Positions 1-9,066 of a stretch of DNA of 64,000 nt are shown here, piece after piece; the stretch's first letter is position 1, and each line of letters opens with the position of its first letter. The position numbers were made by a program, and so were the translations under genes. The stretch is taken from contig NZ_CP046530.1 in assembly GCF_030408375.1 (NCBI RefSeq), positions 310,001 through 374,000 on the forward strand, read 5' to 3'. The notes under the pieces were generated by a model. That model saw only the letters and a program-made list of their open reading frames with translations. It was not told the origin of the DNA and searched no databases. Origin of the DNA: Corynebacterium afermentans subsp. lipophilum. Lineage in GTDB: Bacteria; Actinomycetota; Actinomycetes; Mycobacteriales; Mycobacteriaceae.

Positions 1-111
1 TTTTGGCAGGGGGGACTTTCTGCGGCTTCCTTGCTCTATCCGATTCTTCTCTACGCATTCGTTGCAGGCAGCGGGCGTCTCTATAAATGGGCTGAGGATG
101 CCGCGCCGTAA
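1..111 (+). CDS. 3' end of an unidentified membrane protein gene (partial)
   Basis: Frame 1 is open from the window edge to a TAA at 109-111 and gives 36 residues. About 20 of them are hydrophobic and aromatic (LLYPILLYAFVAG), followed by a short polar tail ending WAEDAAP. This is what the last membrane segment of a protein would look like. The start lies outside the window, so neither family nor function can be given. A chance open frame this short is possible. Confidence 0.35.
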   Translation, partial: FWQGGLSAASLLYPILLYAFVAGSGRLYKWAEDAAP

Positions 112-350
112 TCAATTGTTATGGGGCGTGTACGCGAGGGCCTTCACGATGTCGCAGGTTATTCCAACTGTGCTGACCTCGACGGAATCACTGAAAGGAC
201 CCATAGTGTTATGTTGCCTGCCGTTGGTCCCTGCGCGAGATCGAAGGGCTGGGCGGTGGAGTACAGCATGGGGTAATCGTACTCACGGACATTTCTAGTC
301 AGGCGGCTTTGCTTTGATGGGCAGTGTCCTGCGAACTGGCCGATGCGCCT
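112..350. other. intergenic stretch without a convincing gene
   Basis: No reading frame here has a plausible start with a ribosome site, a recognisable motif or codon use like the neighbours. A 78-codon open frame covers most of it, but its composition looks random. The base composition is less GC-rich than the flanking genes. Confidence 0.4.
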
Positions 351-398
351 GCTTTATAACTCTTTATAACTACCCCAACCTATAAAGAGGTATAAAGC
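351..398. promoter_or_regulatory. 18-bp inverted repeat directly upstream of menC
   Basis: Arms 351-368 and 381-398 are complementary at 17 of 18 positions around a 12-base spacer. Each arm holds two copies of a TTTATA-type half-site. The right arm ends four bases before the menC ATG. No T-tract follows and no gene ends here, so an operator for a dimeric repressor fits better than a terminator. The regulator is unknown. Confidence 0.5.
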
Positions 399-402
399 AC
401 CC

Positions 403-1365
403 ATGCTGCCTTCCGCCGACGAAATCCTCGAGCGCGCCCACGTCGTCGCCCTGCCCATGGCCGTGAAATTCCGCGGCGTGACCACCCGCGAGGCCCTGCT
501 CATCGACGGCCCCGCCGGCTGGGGCGAATTTTCCCCGTTTACCGAATACGGGCCCGAAGAATCCGCCGCGTGGCTGCGCGCCGGGCTCGAAGCGGCGTTC
601 ACTGGGCTGCCCGAGGCTCACGGCGAAGTCGAGGTCAACGGCACTATCCCCGCCGTCGCGGACGTCCAGCCAGTGCTCGCGCGCTACCCCGGCGTTTCCA
701 CCTTCAAAATCAAGGTGGCGGAGAAGGGGCAGTCGCTTGACGACGACCTCCGGCGCGTCGCCGCCGTCCGCCAGCTGCGCCCCGACGCGAAGCTGCGCGT
801 GGACGCCAACCGCGGCTGGAGCGTCGACCAGGCCATCGAGGCCGCCGAGAAGCTCGGGGAGCTGGAGTACATCGAGCAGCCCTGCGCCACCGTGGAGGAA
901 CTCGCGGAGGTCCGACGGCGCACCAGCACGGCGATCGCGGCGGACGAGTCCATCCGCCGCGCCGCCGACCCGTACCGTGTGGCCGAACTCGGGGCGGCTG
1001 ATGTGGCGGTGTGCAAGGTGGCGCCGTTAGGTGGCGTCGATAAGCTTCTGCGTATTGCCCGCGACTTGGACCTCGATGTGACCGTGGCCAGCGCGTTGGA
1101 TACCGCCGTCGGGATGGACGCGGGTCTGGTGGCGGCGAAGCTGACCGGCTCGCGCGCGGCGGGGCTGGCCACGCAGCGGCTGTTCGTAGAAGATGTCGCC
1201 GCGCCGCGCGAGCTCGCGAACGGCCGGCTGGAGATCACCCGCACCACCCCCGATCCGGACAGGCTTCACGGGCTGCGCGCGCCGGCGAAGCGCCGCGACT
1301 GGTGGTTCGACCGCGTCCGCGCCTGCGTAGAGGTGCTATCAGTAGATCCCCAATTCCGGGTGTAA
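403..1365 (+). CDS. menC: o-succinylbenzoate synthase MenC
   Basis: MenC dehydrates SHCHC to o-succinylbenzoate in cytoplasmic menaquinone synthesis and belongs to the enolase superfamily. The 320 residues carry the expected catalytic set: K102-x-K104 (FKIK), D134 in RVDAN, E158 in YIEQP, D181 in ADES and K205 in CKVAP. The start was set at the ATG just after the 351-398 inverted repeat. There is no clear ribosome site, so a very short or leaderless transcript is likely. menD follows after two intervening genes, and menG and menJ lie within 12 kb. The palindrome at the start suggests specific transcriptional control. Confidence 0.9.
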   Translation: MLPSADEILERAHVVALPMAVKFRGVTTREALLIDGPAGWGEFSPFTEYGPEESAAWLRAGLEAAFTGLPEAHGEVEVNGTIPAVADVQPVLARYPGVSTFKIKVAEKGQSLDDDLRRVAAVRQLRPDAKLRVDANRGWSVDQAIEAAEKLGELEYIEQPCATVEELAEVRRRTSTAIAADESIRRAADPYRVAELGAADVAVCKVAPLGGVDKLLRIARDLDLDVTVASALDTAVGMDAGLVAAKLTGSRAAGLATQRLFVEDVAAPRELANGRLEITRTTPDPDRLHGLRAPAKRRDWWFDRVRACVEVLSVDPQFRV

Positions 1366-1402
1366 AATCGGACAATCGTGTTGGAATCGGGGGCGCGCCC
1401 GC

Positions 1403-1408
1403 TAACCT
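1403..1408 (+). promoter_or_regulatory. -10 element TAACCT for a leaderless transcript
   Basis: TAACCT lies 7 bases before the ATG at 1416 and matches the TAnnnT consensus. The start has no ribosome site. It also argues for ATG 1416 over an in-frame upstream start that would overlap menC. Confidence 0.5.
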
Positions 1409-1415
1409 TTGCGCC

Positions 1416-2996
1416 ATGTCGACTCCCGTACTCCACGAATCCGCCGCACTTTCCGACGGCGACCTGGCCAAATCGCCCGAACCCGGCGAGTGGCGCCGCC
1501 AGCTCATCGGCCTGATCACCGGCGTGGTGCTGGCTGTGCTTGTCTACATCTTCTTCCCCTCTGGCGCGGCGGACACCGTCGCCCAGTCCTCTGGCGCGAA
1601 GGAAGGCGTGGAGTACTCCGCGGACACCATGCGCATCGTCGCCGCCACCACCGTGCTCATGGGCGCGTGGTGGATGACCGAGGCGATCCCGCTGGCCGCC
1701 ACCGCGCTGCTGCCCATCGCCGTGTTCCCGCTGGCAGGAGTCGCGCCGTTTAAAGACGTCTCCTCGCCGTACGCCTCCGCGACGATCTTCCTGTTCATGG
1801 GCGGATTCCTCATGGCGTTGGGCCTGCAGCGCTGGAACCTGCACCGCCGCCTGGCGCTGATGGTGGTCAAGGTGGTGGGCACCAGCCCGAAGCGCATCAT
1901 CTTGGGCTTCATGATCGCCACCGGGTTTATGTCCATGTGGGTGTCCAACACCGCCACCGCCGTGGTGATGCTGCCGATTGGCACCTCCGTGCTCATGCTC
2001 ACCGCGGACACCGTCGGCGGGATGGCCAACCAGAAGAAGTTCGCCACCGCGCTGATGCTGGCGATCGCGTACTCGGCGTCGATTGGCTCGCTGGCAACGC
2101 TCATCGGCACCCCGCCGAACGCGCTTTTGAAGGGCTACATGGAAGAAGCCCACGGCATTGTCATCGGCTTTGGTGAGTGGATGCTGGTGGGCCTGCCGGT
2201 GGCTGTGCTGTTCACGTTCATCGCGTGGTGGGTGCTCATCACCGTGTTCAAGCCGGAGGTGGACAACATCCCGGGCGGACGCGAGCTCATCGACGAAGAA
2301 CTGAAAAAGCTCGGTCCCTGGACCTTCCCCCAGGCCGCCGTCGGCGTGATCTTCCTGGTGGCCGCCCTGGCGTGGATCTTCATCCCGCTGGGCATCAACC
2401 AGTTCGGCTGGACCTTCCCGTACGACGACGCCATCGTGGGCATCATCGCCGGCCTACTCATGTTCATCGTGCCGGGCACCGCAAACGGCAAGCGCCTGCT
2501 GGACTGGGAGACTGCCAACGAGATGCCGTGGGACGTGCTGCTGCTGTTCGGCGGCGGGCTTTCCCTGTCCGGCATGTTCACCGCGACCGGCCTGTCCCTG
2601 TGGATCGGTGAGAAGGCGAAGGGCCTGGCGTCGCTGCCGATGATCCTGCTCATCCTGGCCGTCGCCGCACTTGTGCTGCTGCTGACGGAGCTGACGTCCA
2701 ACACCGCCACCGCCGCGACCTTCCTGCCCATCATGGGCGGTGTGGCAGTGGGCATCGGGCTTACCGACGCCACCGAGATGAACGTTATGCTCCTCGCCAT
2801 CCCGGTGGCACTTTCCGCCACCTGTGCGTTCATGCTGCCGGTGGCCACCCCGCCGAACGCGATCGCGTACTCGTCGGGCTACGTCACCATGGGCGAGATG
2901 ATCAAGGGTGGCATCTGGCTCAACGTGATCGCCATGGTGCTGATCACGCTGGCCACCTACTTCATCGCGGTGCCTGTGTTCGGGCTGGTGCTGTAA
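1416..2996 (+). CDS. DASS-family dicarboxylate/anion symporter
   Basis: A 526-residue membrane protein of the divalent anion:Na+ symporter (SLC13/NadC) type. It has about 11-12 hydrophobic segments and both diagnostic motif pairs: SNTATA near the first clamshell and again as TSNTATA in the second half, with TPPNALL and TPPNAIAYSSGY as the matching hairpin tips. Family members take up succinate, malate, fumarate or citrate with sodium, and the exact substrate cannot be read here. The chosen ATG sits 7 bases after a TAACCT -10 box; a longer frame would overlap menC by 64 bases. It lies inside a menaquinone cluster but has no obvious functional tie to it. Confidence 0.85.
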   Translation: MSTPVLHESAALSDGDLAKSPEPGEWRRQLIGLITGVVLAVLVYIFFPSGAADTVAQSSGAKEGVEYSADTMRIVAATTVLMGAWWMTEAIPLAATALLPIAVFPLAGVAPFKDVSSPYASATIFLFMGGFLMALGLQRWNLHRRLALMVVKVVGTSPKRIILGFMIATGFMSMWVSNTATAVVMLPIGTSVLMLTADTVGGMANQKKFATALMLAIAYSASIGSLATLIGTPPNALLKGYMEEAHGIVIGFGEWMLVGLPVAVLFTFIAWWVLITVFKPEVDNIPGGRELIDEELKKLGPWTFPQAAVGVIFLVAALAWIFIPLGINQFGWTFPYDDAIVGIIAGLLMFIVPGTANGKRLLDWETANEMPWDVLLLFGGGLSLSGMFTATGLSLWIGEKAKGLASLPMILLILAVAALVLLLTELTSNTATAATFLPIMGGVAVGIGLTDATEMNVMLLAIPVALSATCAFMLPVATPPNAIAYSSGYVTMGEMIKGGIWLNVIAMVLITLATYFIAVPVFGLVL

Positions 2997-3020
2997 GCCC
3001 CGAATCTGCTGCGACACTTC

Positions 3021-3052
3021 CGCGCCCCGTCAAGAGCTTTTGGCGGGGCGCG
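3021..3052 (+). terminator. GC-rich hairpin after the DASS gene
   Basis: Nine-base arms 3021-3029 and 3044-3052 pair perfectly around a 14-base loop, 24 bases after the transporter stop. There is no T-run, so termination is uncertain. The right arm abuts the -10 box of the next gene. Confidence 0.35.
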
Positions 3053-3053
3053 C

Positions 3054-3059
3054 TAGTGT
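3054..3059 (+). promoter_or_regulatory. -10 element TAGTGT for a leaderless transcript
   Basis: TAGTGT ends 7 bases before the ATG at 3067, which lacks a ribosome site. This supports that start and a separate promoter for the following gene and menD. Confidence 0.45.
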
Positions 3060-3066
3060 ATTTCGC

Positions 3067-3633
3067 ATGGATAACGAGACGAGACAGTACGGCCCCCAGG
3101 GTGGCGAGCCGCGCCGCGAGCGGCCCCGGCAGTACTTCCCGGACCAGTCCCAAAACCAGTACCAGCAACCGCAGGCGCAGCCCCGCTACGAGGAGCGCTA
3201 CACCCAGCCCGCCTACGAGCAGCAGCAATACCAGCAGCCCTACCAGGACCCGTACTACGACAACGGGTATGAGCCGGAGCCGGAGAAGGGCACGTCGGCA
3301 GGCGCGATTGCGCTCGGCGTGTTCGCGGCGCTGAGCTTCATCGCCGCGGTGGTGCTGGCCGTGCTGTGGCGCGGCGCGGCGGCGGAGGCGAACAAGCCGC
3401 CGGTGACGGAGACCAGCACCATCGTGCAAACCACCACCGAGCGCGAGACGAAGACGGAGACCACCACCAAGTTCCCGTCCATTTTCCGCGACCGGGACAA
3501 CCCCACCGCCACGCTGGAGCCGACCGAGCCGGCTCCGGATCCGAACGAGATTGAGCGCGAGATCCGCGACGGCGCCCGCGACATTCTGGACCAGCTGCGC
3601 GGCGACGCGGACGAGTACCTACAGGAGCAGTAG
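3067..3633 (+). CDS. single-pass membrane protein upstream of menD, unknown function
   Basis: 188 residues in three parts. The N-terminal third (about 1-75) is rich in Q, Y and P, and is probably cytoplasmic and disordered. One membrane segment follows (about 80-105, GAIALGVFAALSFIAAVVLA), then a Thr/Glu-rich extracytoplasmic tail. The stop TAG is followed at once by the menD ATG, so the two genes are very likely cotranscribed and translationally linked. Similar short Q/Y/P-rich membrane proteins are common in corynebacteria, but no function is known to me. The ATG was chosen because of the leaderless -10 box at 3054-3059. Confidence 0.75.
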   Translation: MDNETRQYGPQGGEPRRERPRQYFPDQSQNQYQQPQAQPRYEERYTQPAYEQQQYQQPYQDPYYDNGYEPEPEKGTSAGAIALGVFAALSFIAAVVLAVLWRGAAAEANKPPVTETSTIVQTTTERETKTETTTKFPSIFRDRDNPTATLEPTEPAPDPNEIEREIRDGARDILDQLRGDADEYLQEQ

Positions 3634-5250
3634 ATGGCAGCTATGGAGATTGCGGCGGCGGTGGCGGAGCTCGTCGCCAAGCATTGCACCGATGTGGTGA
3701 TGAGCCCGGGCTCGCGCAACTCGCCGCTGGCCTATGCGCTGCTCGCGCGCCGCGACGTGCGGGTGCACATGCGTATCGACGAGCGCTCCGCCGCCTTCAC
3801 CGCCCTCGGTCTCGCGCGCGTGCAGCGCCGCCACGTCGGCGTGGTGATGACCTCCGGCACCGCCGTGGCGAATGCGTACCCGGCGGTGATCGAGGCGCAC
3901 ATGTCCCACACCCCGCTCGCGGTGATCAGCGCGGACCGCCCGGAGCGCCTCGTCGGCACCGGGGCGAGCCAAACCATCTGGCAGCAGGGCATCTTCGGCC
4001 GCTACGCCGAAACGCAGCAGGTGCAATCGCTTGACGACGTCCACGCGGCCTCCTTTACCGCCACCCAGGTCCACATCAACGTGGCCCTGGACACCCCGCT
4101 CGTGCCGGAGCAGCTGCCGGAACCGGTGGGGCAGCCGCGCCGGGTCGGGCCGGGTGCCCTCGAGGGCTCGCGCGGCTGGGAGGATCACGGCGTCGTGGAC
4201 GTGGACCTGACCCGCAACACCCTGGTCATTGCCGGCGACGAGGCCTGGGAGGTGCCGGGGCTCGAGCACGTGCCCACCATCGCTGAGCCGACCGCGCCCA
4301 CGCCGTTCCACCAGGTGCACCCGCTGGCCGCGCGATTTTTCGCGCAATCTGAGGTGGCCATCTCCCACGACGGGGGCGACTTCGCTGCCGACACCAAGCC
4401 GGAGCAGGTCATCGTGGTCGGCCACCCGACGCTGCACCGCGACGTGATGGCGCTGTTGGCGGACCCGGACATCGAGGTCGTCGGCATCTCGCGCACCGAG
4501 ACGTTCACCGGGCAGCCGGATAAGCGCGGCTCGCGGGTCAACGCCACCGGCCAGCCCACGGACACGTGGCTGAAGATCTGCGAGGCCGCCGGCGACGTCG
4601 GCGCCGAAACCGTGCGCCAAGCGCTCACGGAAGACGAGTTCGGGTTCACCGGTCTGCACGTCGCCGCCGCGGTGTGCGACACCCTCGGTGTCGGCGACAC
4701 GCTGGTGCTCGGCTCGTCCAACCCGGTGCGCGACGCGTCGTTCGTGGGCATGCCCTTCGACGGCGTGGACACCTATTCCGCCCGGGGTGCTGCGGGCATC
4801 GACGGCACCGTCTCCCAGGCCGTCGGCGTGGCCCTTGCCACCCAGGCGCTGCGCCCGGACGAGATCCGCGCCCCGCGCACCGTCGCGCTCATGGGGGATT
4901 TGACCTTCCTCCACGACGCCAACGGTCTACTCATCGGGCCCGACGAGCCGCGCCCGGGCAACCTCACCATCGTGGTGGCCAACGACGACGGCGGAGGCAT
5001 CTTCGAGGCCCTCGAACCGGGCGCGGACAATCTCCGCGGCGCGTTCGAGCGGGTCTTCGGCACGCCGCACGGCGTGGACGTCGAGAAGCTTGCGGAAGCG
5101 TACGGGGCCGACTACCGGCGCGCCGACACCCTCGCCGAGCTCAACGAGGTGCTGCTGGAGCTCGAAGCGCAGCCGAGCCCGATCACCGTCGTGGAGGCCG
5201 CCACCACACGCACCACCCGCCGAGCGTTGGCGGCGCGCCTGAACCGATGA
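3634..5250 (+). CDS. menD: SEPHCHC synthase MenD
   Basis: MenD is the thiamine-diphosphate enzyme that joins 2-oxoglutarate to isochorismate, the first committed step of menaquinone synthesis. The 538 residues show the family N-terminal signature [14 protein letters not shown], the TSGTAVAN and SADRPERL segments of the first domain, and the cofactor motif [13 protein letters not shown] near residue 427. The start ATG directly follows the upstream stop; ATG 3646 is an alternative. The last codons overlap the start of the DUF3592 gene by four bases. This matches the mycobacterial order menD-Rv0556-Rv0557. Confidence 0.95.
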   Translation: MAAMEIAAAVAELVAKHCTDVVMSPGSRNSPLAYALLARRDVRVHMRIDERSAAFTALGLARVQRRHVGVVMTSGTAVANAYPAVIEAHMSHTPLAVISADRPERLVGTGASQTIWQQGIFGRYAETQQVQSLDDVHAASFTATQVHINVALDTPLVPEQLPEPVGQPRRVGPGALEGSRGWEDHGVVDVDLTRNTLVIAGDEAWEVPGLEHVPTIAEPTAPTPFHQVHPLAARFFAQSEVAISHDGGDFAADTKPEQVIVVGHPTLHRDVMALLADPDIEVVGISRTETFTGQPDKRGSRVNATGQPTDTWLKICEAAGDVGAETVRQALTEDEFGFTGLHVAAAVCDTLGVGDTLVLGSSNPVRDASFVGMPFDGVDTYSARGAAGIDGTVSQAVGVALATQALRPDEIRAPRTVALMGDLTFLHDANGLLIGPDEPRPGNLTIVVANDDGGGIFEALEPGADNLRGAFERVFGTPHGVDVEKLAEAYGADYRRADTLAELNEVLLELEAQPSPITVVEAATTRTTRRALAARLNR

Positions 5251-5663
5251 GGTGGCGCCGCCGCGCGCACCAGGTGGTGCTCGCGCTCTACGCCTTTGCC
5301 ACCCTCGGCAGCGTGGCCATGGTCGCAGGTCCCGCGCTCAACGACGCCCGCATCCAGGCCAACCCCGGCCGCGGCACCGCGATAGTCACCGAAGCCGGGC
5401 GCATGCGCACCTTTGTGGAGTACCAGACCGAAGACGGCCAGCTGGTCTCCCCGCCGCGCGGGCTGCTGTACCCGACCGGGCTAGGGGAGGGGCAGCAGGT
5501 GTGGGTGACCTACGACAAAACCGACCCTGACCTGGTCAAGGTGGAAGGCCGCGGCTGGGCGCTGGCGCTTCTGCCCGCCCTGTCGACGTGGGCGGTGGCC
5601 ACGCTCGTCGCGGCCGGGGCGTGGTTTGCTGTTGGGTGTTGGGGGCCGGAGGAACGTCGATAA
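5247..5663 (+). CDS. DUF3592-type membrane protein
   Basis: 138 residues beginning in an ATGA overlap with menD. The segments about 8-30 and 108-130 are hydrophobic. Between them lies a small extracytoplasmic beta domain with the DUF3592 look: [10 protein letters not shown], then a proline/glycine turn and [17 protein letters not shown]. Position and architecture match Rv0556, the conserved membrane protein between menD and mgtA in mycobacteria. Its last 128 bases overlap the 3' end of the acetyltransferase gene on the other strand. The stop codon region contains one copy of GTCGATAAGC (5656-5665). Confidence 0.75.
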   Translation: MRWRRRAHQVVLALYAFATLGSVAMVAGPALNDARIQANPGRGTAIVTEAGRMRTFVEYQTEDGQLVSPPRGLLYPTGLGEGQQVWVTYDKTDPDLVKVEGRGWALALLPALSTWAVATLVAAGAWFAVGCWGPEERR

Positions 5664-6201
5664 GCTCTCGCTTCCGCGCCGCCGGCACCCCCGCGACCAA
5701 GGTGTCGCTGGGGACGTCGCGCGTGACCACCGACCCCGCGGCCACCACCACACGGTCGCCGATGCTCACACCCGGCATCACCATCGCGCCCGCGCCGAAC
5801 CAGCAATCCTCGCCGATAGTGATCGGGCGGGCGCGCTCCCACCCCTGCGCCCGGCGGGCGTGATCCGTCACCGGGTGCTCCACGGTGATGAGCTGGCAGC
5901 CGGGACCGAACAGCGTCCTCGCGCCGATGTTTATGTCTGCCAGGTCCAGGATGACGCAGTTGAAGTTGAGGAAACATCCCGGGCCGAATTCGGTGTTGGC
6001 GCCGAGCTCCACGTACAGCGGGGCGAACACCTCGGGCAGCTCGCCCTGCGGGAAAATCTCCCGCAGCAGCTCGGCCGAGCGTTGTGGATCCGTCAGGGCA
6101 GGGCCGTTGAGCTCGCGCAGCGCGCGGCACACCTCGGCGCTGCAGGCGCTTGGCTCCTCGCCGCCCGGCAAGTACCAGCGGCCGGACCGGATATGGGCCA
6201 T
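5536..6201 (-). CDS. hexapeptide-repeat sugar O-acetyltransferase (MaA/LacA type)
   Basis: 221 residues. An N-terminal helical part is followed by left-handed beta-helix repeats (for example FGPGCFLNFNCVILDLADINIG and the VMPGVSIGD.VVVAAGSVVTRDVP block), the hallmark of maltose/galactoside acetyltransferases. The loop ITVEHPV carries the catalytic histidine of this family. The last 35 or so residues are a proline/arginine-rich tail that other members lack. It is encoded by the stretch antisense to the DUF3592 gene, so the tail may be a non-functional run-on. The gene is divergent from mgtA. Confidence 0.8.
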   Translation of the reverse strand: MAHIRSGRWYLPGGEEPSACSAEVCRALRELNGPALTDPQRSAELLREIFPQGELPEVFAPLYVELGANTEFGPGCFLNFNCVILDLADINIGARTLFGPGCQLITVEHPVTDHARRAQGWERARPITIGEDCWFGAGAMVMPGVSIGDRVVVAAGSVVTRDVPSDTLVAGVPAARKRELIDVPPAPNTQQQTTPRPRRAWPPPTSTGRAEAPAPSRGLPP

Positions 6202-6308
6202 GTCATAGGTTGTGCTCCATGGGCCCCAACGTAGCGTTTGCGAAAATTCACGCGCCGTTTAACTGCGGTTGGGCGGTGGTTCGCCTGGGTGTGCAAAAGT
6301 ATGTGGCT

Positions 6309-7532
6309 ATGCGAGTGGGAATCGTGGCGGAGTCTTTCCTCCCCAACGTCAACGGAGTGACCAATTCGGTGCTGCGCGTGCTCGAGCACCTCAAGCGCGA
6401 AGGCCACGAGGCGATGGTCGTCGCACCCGGCGCGCGCGACTTCCAGGACGAGATCCCCGACTACTTGGGCTTCGAGATCGTCCGCGTGCCCACAGTCATG
6501 GTCCCCCTGGTGGATTCGCTGCCGATCGGCGTGCCCACCTCCACCGTCGCGGCGGCGCTGTCCGGGTTCAAGCCGGACATCATCCACCTGGCTAGCCCGT
6601 TCGTCCTCGGCGGGGCCGGCGTGTTCGCGGCGCGCCAGCTCGGTGTGCCGGCGGTGGCGCTGTACCAGACGGACGTCGCCGGCTTCGCCACCAAGTACCA
6701 CCTGCCCATGGTGGCGAACTTGGCGTGGGATTGGACGCGCACGATCCACAACATGAGCGAGATGACGCTGGCGCCGTCGTCGAGCTATATCCGCATGCTC
6801 GAGTCCCACGGCATCAACAACGTGCGCCACTGGGGCCGCGGCGTGGACACCGAGCTGTTCAATCCGGCAAAGCGCTCCGACGTGCTGCGCCGCATGTGGG
6901 ATCCCACGGGCGAGAAGAAGATCGTCGGCTTCGTGGGCAGGTTGGCCGCGGAGAAGTCGGTGCACCGCCTTGCCCCGCTTGTCGACGACCCTGCGGTCCA
7001 ACTCGTCATCGTCGGCGACGGCCCGGAGCGGGATTGCCTTGCCGAGACCCTGCCTTCCGCCGTGTTCACCGGCGCGCTGTCCGGCGAGGAGCTCGCCCGC
7101 GCCTACGCGTCGCTGGACCTGTTCGTGCACACCGGCGAGTTTGAGACGTTCTGCCAGGCCATCCAGGAGGCGCAGGCCTCGGGCGTGCCGACGATCGGCC
7201 CGCGCGCCGGCGGCCCCATCGACCTGATTAAGCACGGAGACAACGGCCTGCTGCTTGAGGTGGACACCTTCGAAGACGAGCTGCCGGACGCCGCGCGCTG
7301 GATCCTCGACGACGTCCGCCACGCCACCCTGCAGGCCGCCGCCCGCGAGTCCGTGGCCGACAAGACCTGGGCCGCACTCGGCGACCAGCTGCTGGGTTAC
7401 TACACCGAGGTGCTGGACTCCTACGAGCGCAAGGTGGTCAGCCTGTTCGGCCGCGACGTGGCCCTGCCGCGCTGGGCACCGGCACGCCTAGGCCAATCCC
7501 GCAGGCAAGCGCGGCGCGGCGACACCGCGTAG
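6309..7532 (+). CDS. mgtA: GT4 mannosyltransferase MgtA
   Basis: 407 residues with the two Rossmann domains of GT-B glycosyltransferases. N-terminal: RVGIVAESFLPNVNGVTNSV. C-terminal: VGFVGRLAAEKSVHRL, VIVGDGPER and the E-x7-E retaining signature in FETFCQAIQEAQASGVPTI. Orthologues in this position (Rv0557, formerly PimB; C. glutamicum MgtA) transfer mannose from GDP-mannose to glucuronosyl-diacylglycerol, starting a lipomannan-like glycolipid at the inner face of the membrane. The start at ATG 6309 leaves a normal N-terminus; earlier in-frame starts would overlap the divergent gene. The position between menD-DUF3592 and menG is the conserved context. Confidence 0.88.
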   Translation: MRVGIVAESFLPNVNGVTNSVLRVLEHLKREGHEAMVVAPGARDFQDEIPDYLGFEIVRVPTVMVPLVDSLPIGVPTSTVAAALSGFKPDIIHLASPFVLGGAGVFAARQLGVPAVALYQTDVAGFATKYHLPMVANLAWDWTRTIHNMSEMTLAPSSSYIRMLESHGINNVRHWGRGVDTELFNPAKRSDVLRRMWDPTGEKKIVGFVGRLAAEKSVHRLAPLVDDPAVQLVIVGDGPERDCLAETLPSAVFTGALSGEELARAYASLDLFVHTGEFETFCQAIQEAQASGVPTIGPRAGGPIDLIKHGDNGLLLEVDTFEDELPDAARWILDDVRHATLQAAARESVADKTWAALGDQLLGYYTEVLDSYERKVVSLFGRDVALPRWAPARLGQSRRQARRGDTA

Positions 7533-7551
7533 GCGCATGCGCGCCGCCAAG

Positions 7552-7557
7552 TAGAGT
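7552..7557 (+). promoter_or_regulatory. -10 element TAGAGT for leaderless mntR
   Basis: TAGAGT ends 7 bases before ATG 7565. A GTG at 7556 overlaps the box, so ATG is the more likely start. Confidence 0.5.
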
Positions 7558-7564
7558 GGCGAGC

Positions 7565-8242
7565 ATGTCCGTCGGCGACCTGTCCACCAGCACCCAGAAC
7601 TACCTCAAAGGCATCTGGGCGCTTTCGGAGTGGTCAGATACGCCGGTGACGCCGTCGTCAGTGGCCAAGCACCTTGGACTGCGCAAATCCACCGTCTCCG
7701 ACGGGGTGCGCAAACTCGGCGAGCAGGGCCTGGTGGAACATAAGCCCTACGGCGCCGTCGAGCTGACCGACACAGGCCGCACGTACGCGGTGGCGATGAT
7801 CCGCCGCCACCGCCTGATTGAAACGTTTTTGGTGGAGGCGTTGGGCTACACCTGGGACCAGGTGCACGACGAGGCCGAAAACCTCGAACACTCGGTGAGC
7901 GACTTTATGGTCGACCGCATCGACGCGTTTTTGGACTACCCCAGCCGCGACCCCCACGGTGACCCCATCCCCTCAGCCAGCGGGCGTGTTGATGCCCCCG
8001 AGGCCGTCCCACTGACCGGCGTGCAGCCGGGGCAGAAGGCCACGATTGAACGCATTGCCGACGACGACCCGAAACTGCTGCAATTCTTCGACAGTCACGG
8101 GCTCGTCGTCGGCGCAACCCTCGAGGTGGGAGAGGGTGCCCCTTACTCCGGCGCGGTCGCGGTCCGGCTTGCCGGCGCGGCGGAGGCGGTGCCGCTCGGC
8201 GAGGAAGCCACGGATTCCGTCTTCGTGCGCGTGGATGCGTAA
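7565..8242 (+). CDS. mntR: DtxR-family metalloregulator, MntR-like
   Basis: 225 residues from ATG 7565. Residues 1-70 form a winged helix (SSVAKHLGLRKSTVSDGVRKL). A dimerisation and metal-binding helix region follows, with the DtxR/MntR signature RRHRLIETFL...VHDEAENLEHSVSD and DPHGDPIPS. A C-terminal SH3/FeoA-like domain covers about residues 140-225. The convergent neighbours are a complete Mn/Zn-type ABC transporter, which makes manganese-dependent repression of that uptake system the natural reading. Iron or zinc sensing cannot be excluded. The last 100 bases overlap the 3' end of the permease gene on the other strand. Confidence 0.85.
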   Translation: MSVGDLSTSTQNYLKGIWALSEWSDTPVTPSSVAKHLGLRKSTVSDGVRKLGEQGLVEHKPYGAVELTDTGRTYAVAMIRRHRLIETFLVEALGYTWDQVHDEAENLEHSVSDFMVDRIDAFLDYPSRDPHGDPIPSASGRVDAPEAVPLTGVQPGQKATIERIADDDPKLLQFFDSHGLVVGATLEVGEGAPYSGAVAVRLAGAAEAVPLGEEATDSVFVRVDA

Positions 8243-9066
8243 CGACGACCCCGCAGCACCCCATGCGGGCCGAACAGGTACACCACACCAAACACCACAC
8301 CTTGGGCGAGCACGATCATGCCGCCAGAGGCCGTGTCCAGGTAGTAGGAGCAGTACAGGCCCACAATCGCACACGCCGCCGACATGGTCGGGGCGATGAT
8401 CAGCATCGTGCCGAATTTGTTGGTGAGCAGGTAGGCGGTCGCACCCGGGATGATCAGCATCGCCACCACCAGGATCACGCCAACGGCCTGGAGTGCCACC
8501 ACTGACGTCAGCGCCAGCAGTGCCAGCAGGGCCGCACCGAGCAGGCGCGGATTCAACCCAATCGCGTGTGCATGGGTGGGATCGAACGCGTAGAGGGTGA
8601 AGTCGCGCCGCTTGAGCACCAGCACGCTCAACACGATCGCTCCCAGGATGGCCACCTGCAGCAGGTCCCCACGGGACACACCAAGCAGATTGCCGAAGAT
8701 GATGTGGTTCAGATCCGTGTGCGAAGGGGTTACCGAAATGAGCACGAGCCCCAGCGCGAACATGGTGGTGAACACAATGCCAATGGCCGCATCCTCCTTC
8801 ACCCGGGACGTATCGCGCACCAGCCCGATCAGTGCCACCGCAAGGAACCCGAACACCACCGCGCCGACGGCAAACGGCACGCCCAGAATGTAGGCCAGCA
8901 CCACGCCGGGCAGGACAGCGTGGCTTACCGCATCGCCCATCAGCGACCAGCCAACCAACACCAGCCAGCACGACAACAGCGCGCAGACAATCGACGCCAC
9001 CAGCGAGGTCGCAAGCGCACGCATCATGAACTCGTACCCAAACGGCTCCGTAAGCAGCGCAATCAT
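8143..9066 (-). CDS. metal ABC transporter permease (ABC-3 family)
   Basis: 307 residues with eight or nine hydrophobic segments and the ABC-3 motifs GDAVSHAVLPGVVLAYILG near the N-terminus, TSRVKEDAAIGIVFT and GVILVVAMLIIPGATAYLLT. This family moves Mn2+, Zn2+ or Fe2+ across the inner membrane. The start overlaps the ATPase stop by four bases, so the genes are coupled. A roughly 40-residue polar tail is encoded by the region antisense to mntR and may be dispensable. Confidence 0.88.
   Translation of the reverse strand: MIALLTEPFGYEFMMRALATSLVASIVCALLSCWLVLVGWSLMGDAVSHAVLPGVVLAYILGVPFAVGAVVFGFLAVALIGLVRDTSRVKEDAAIGIVFTTMFALGLVLISVTPSHTDLNHIIFGNLLGVSRGDLLQVAILGAIVLSVLVLKRRDFTLYAFDPTHAHAIGLNPRLLGAALLALLALTSVVALQAVGVILVVAMLIIPGATAYLLTNKFGTMLIIAPTMSAACAIVGLYCSYYLDTASGGMIVLAQGVVFGVVYLFGPHGVLRGRRYASTRTKTESVASSPSGTASAAPASRTATAPE

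Noticed and set aside
62..298. A 78-codon frame at the left end
   Set aside because: No ribosome site, promoter box or protein-like pattern; it overlaps a better 3' fragment in frame 1.
3619..4914. A 431-codon minus-strand frame
   Set aside because: Antisense to menD; no domain-like sequence.
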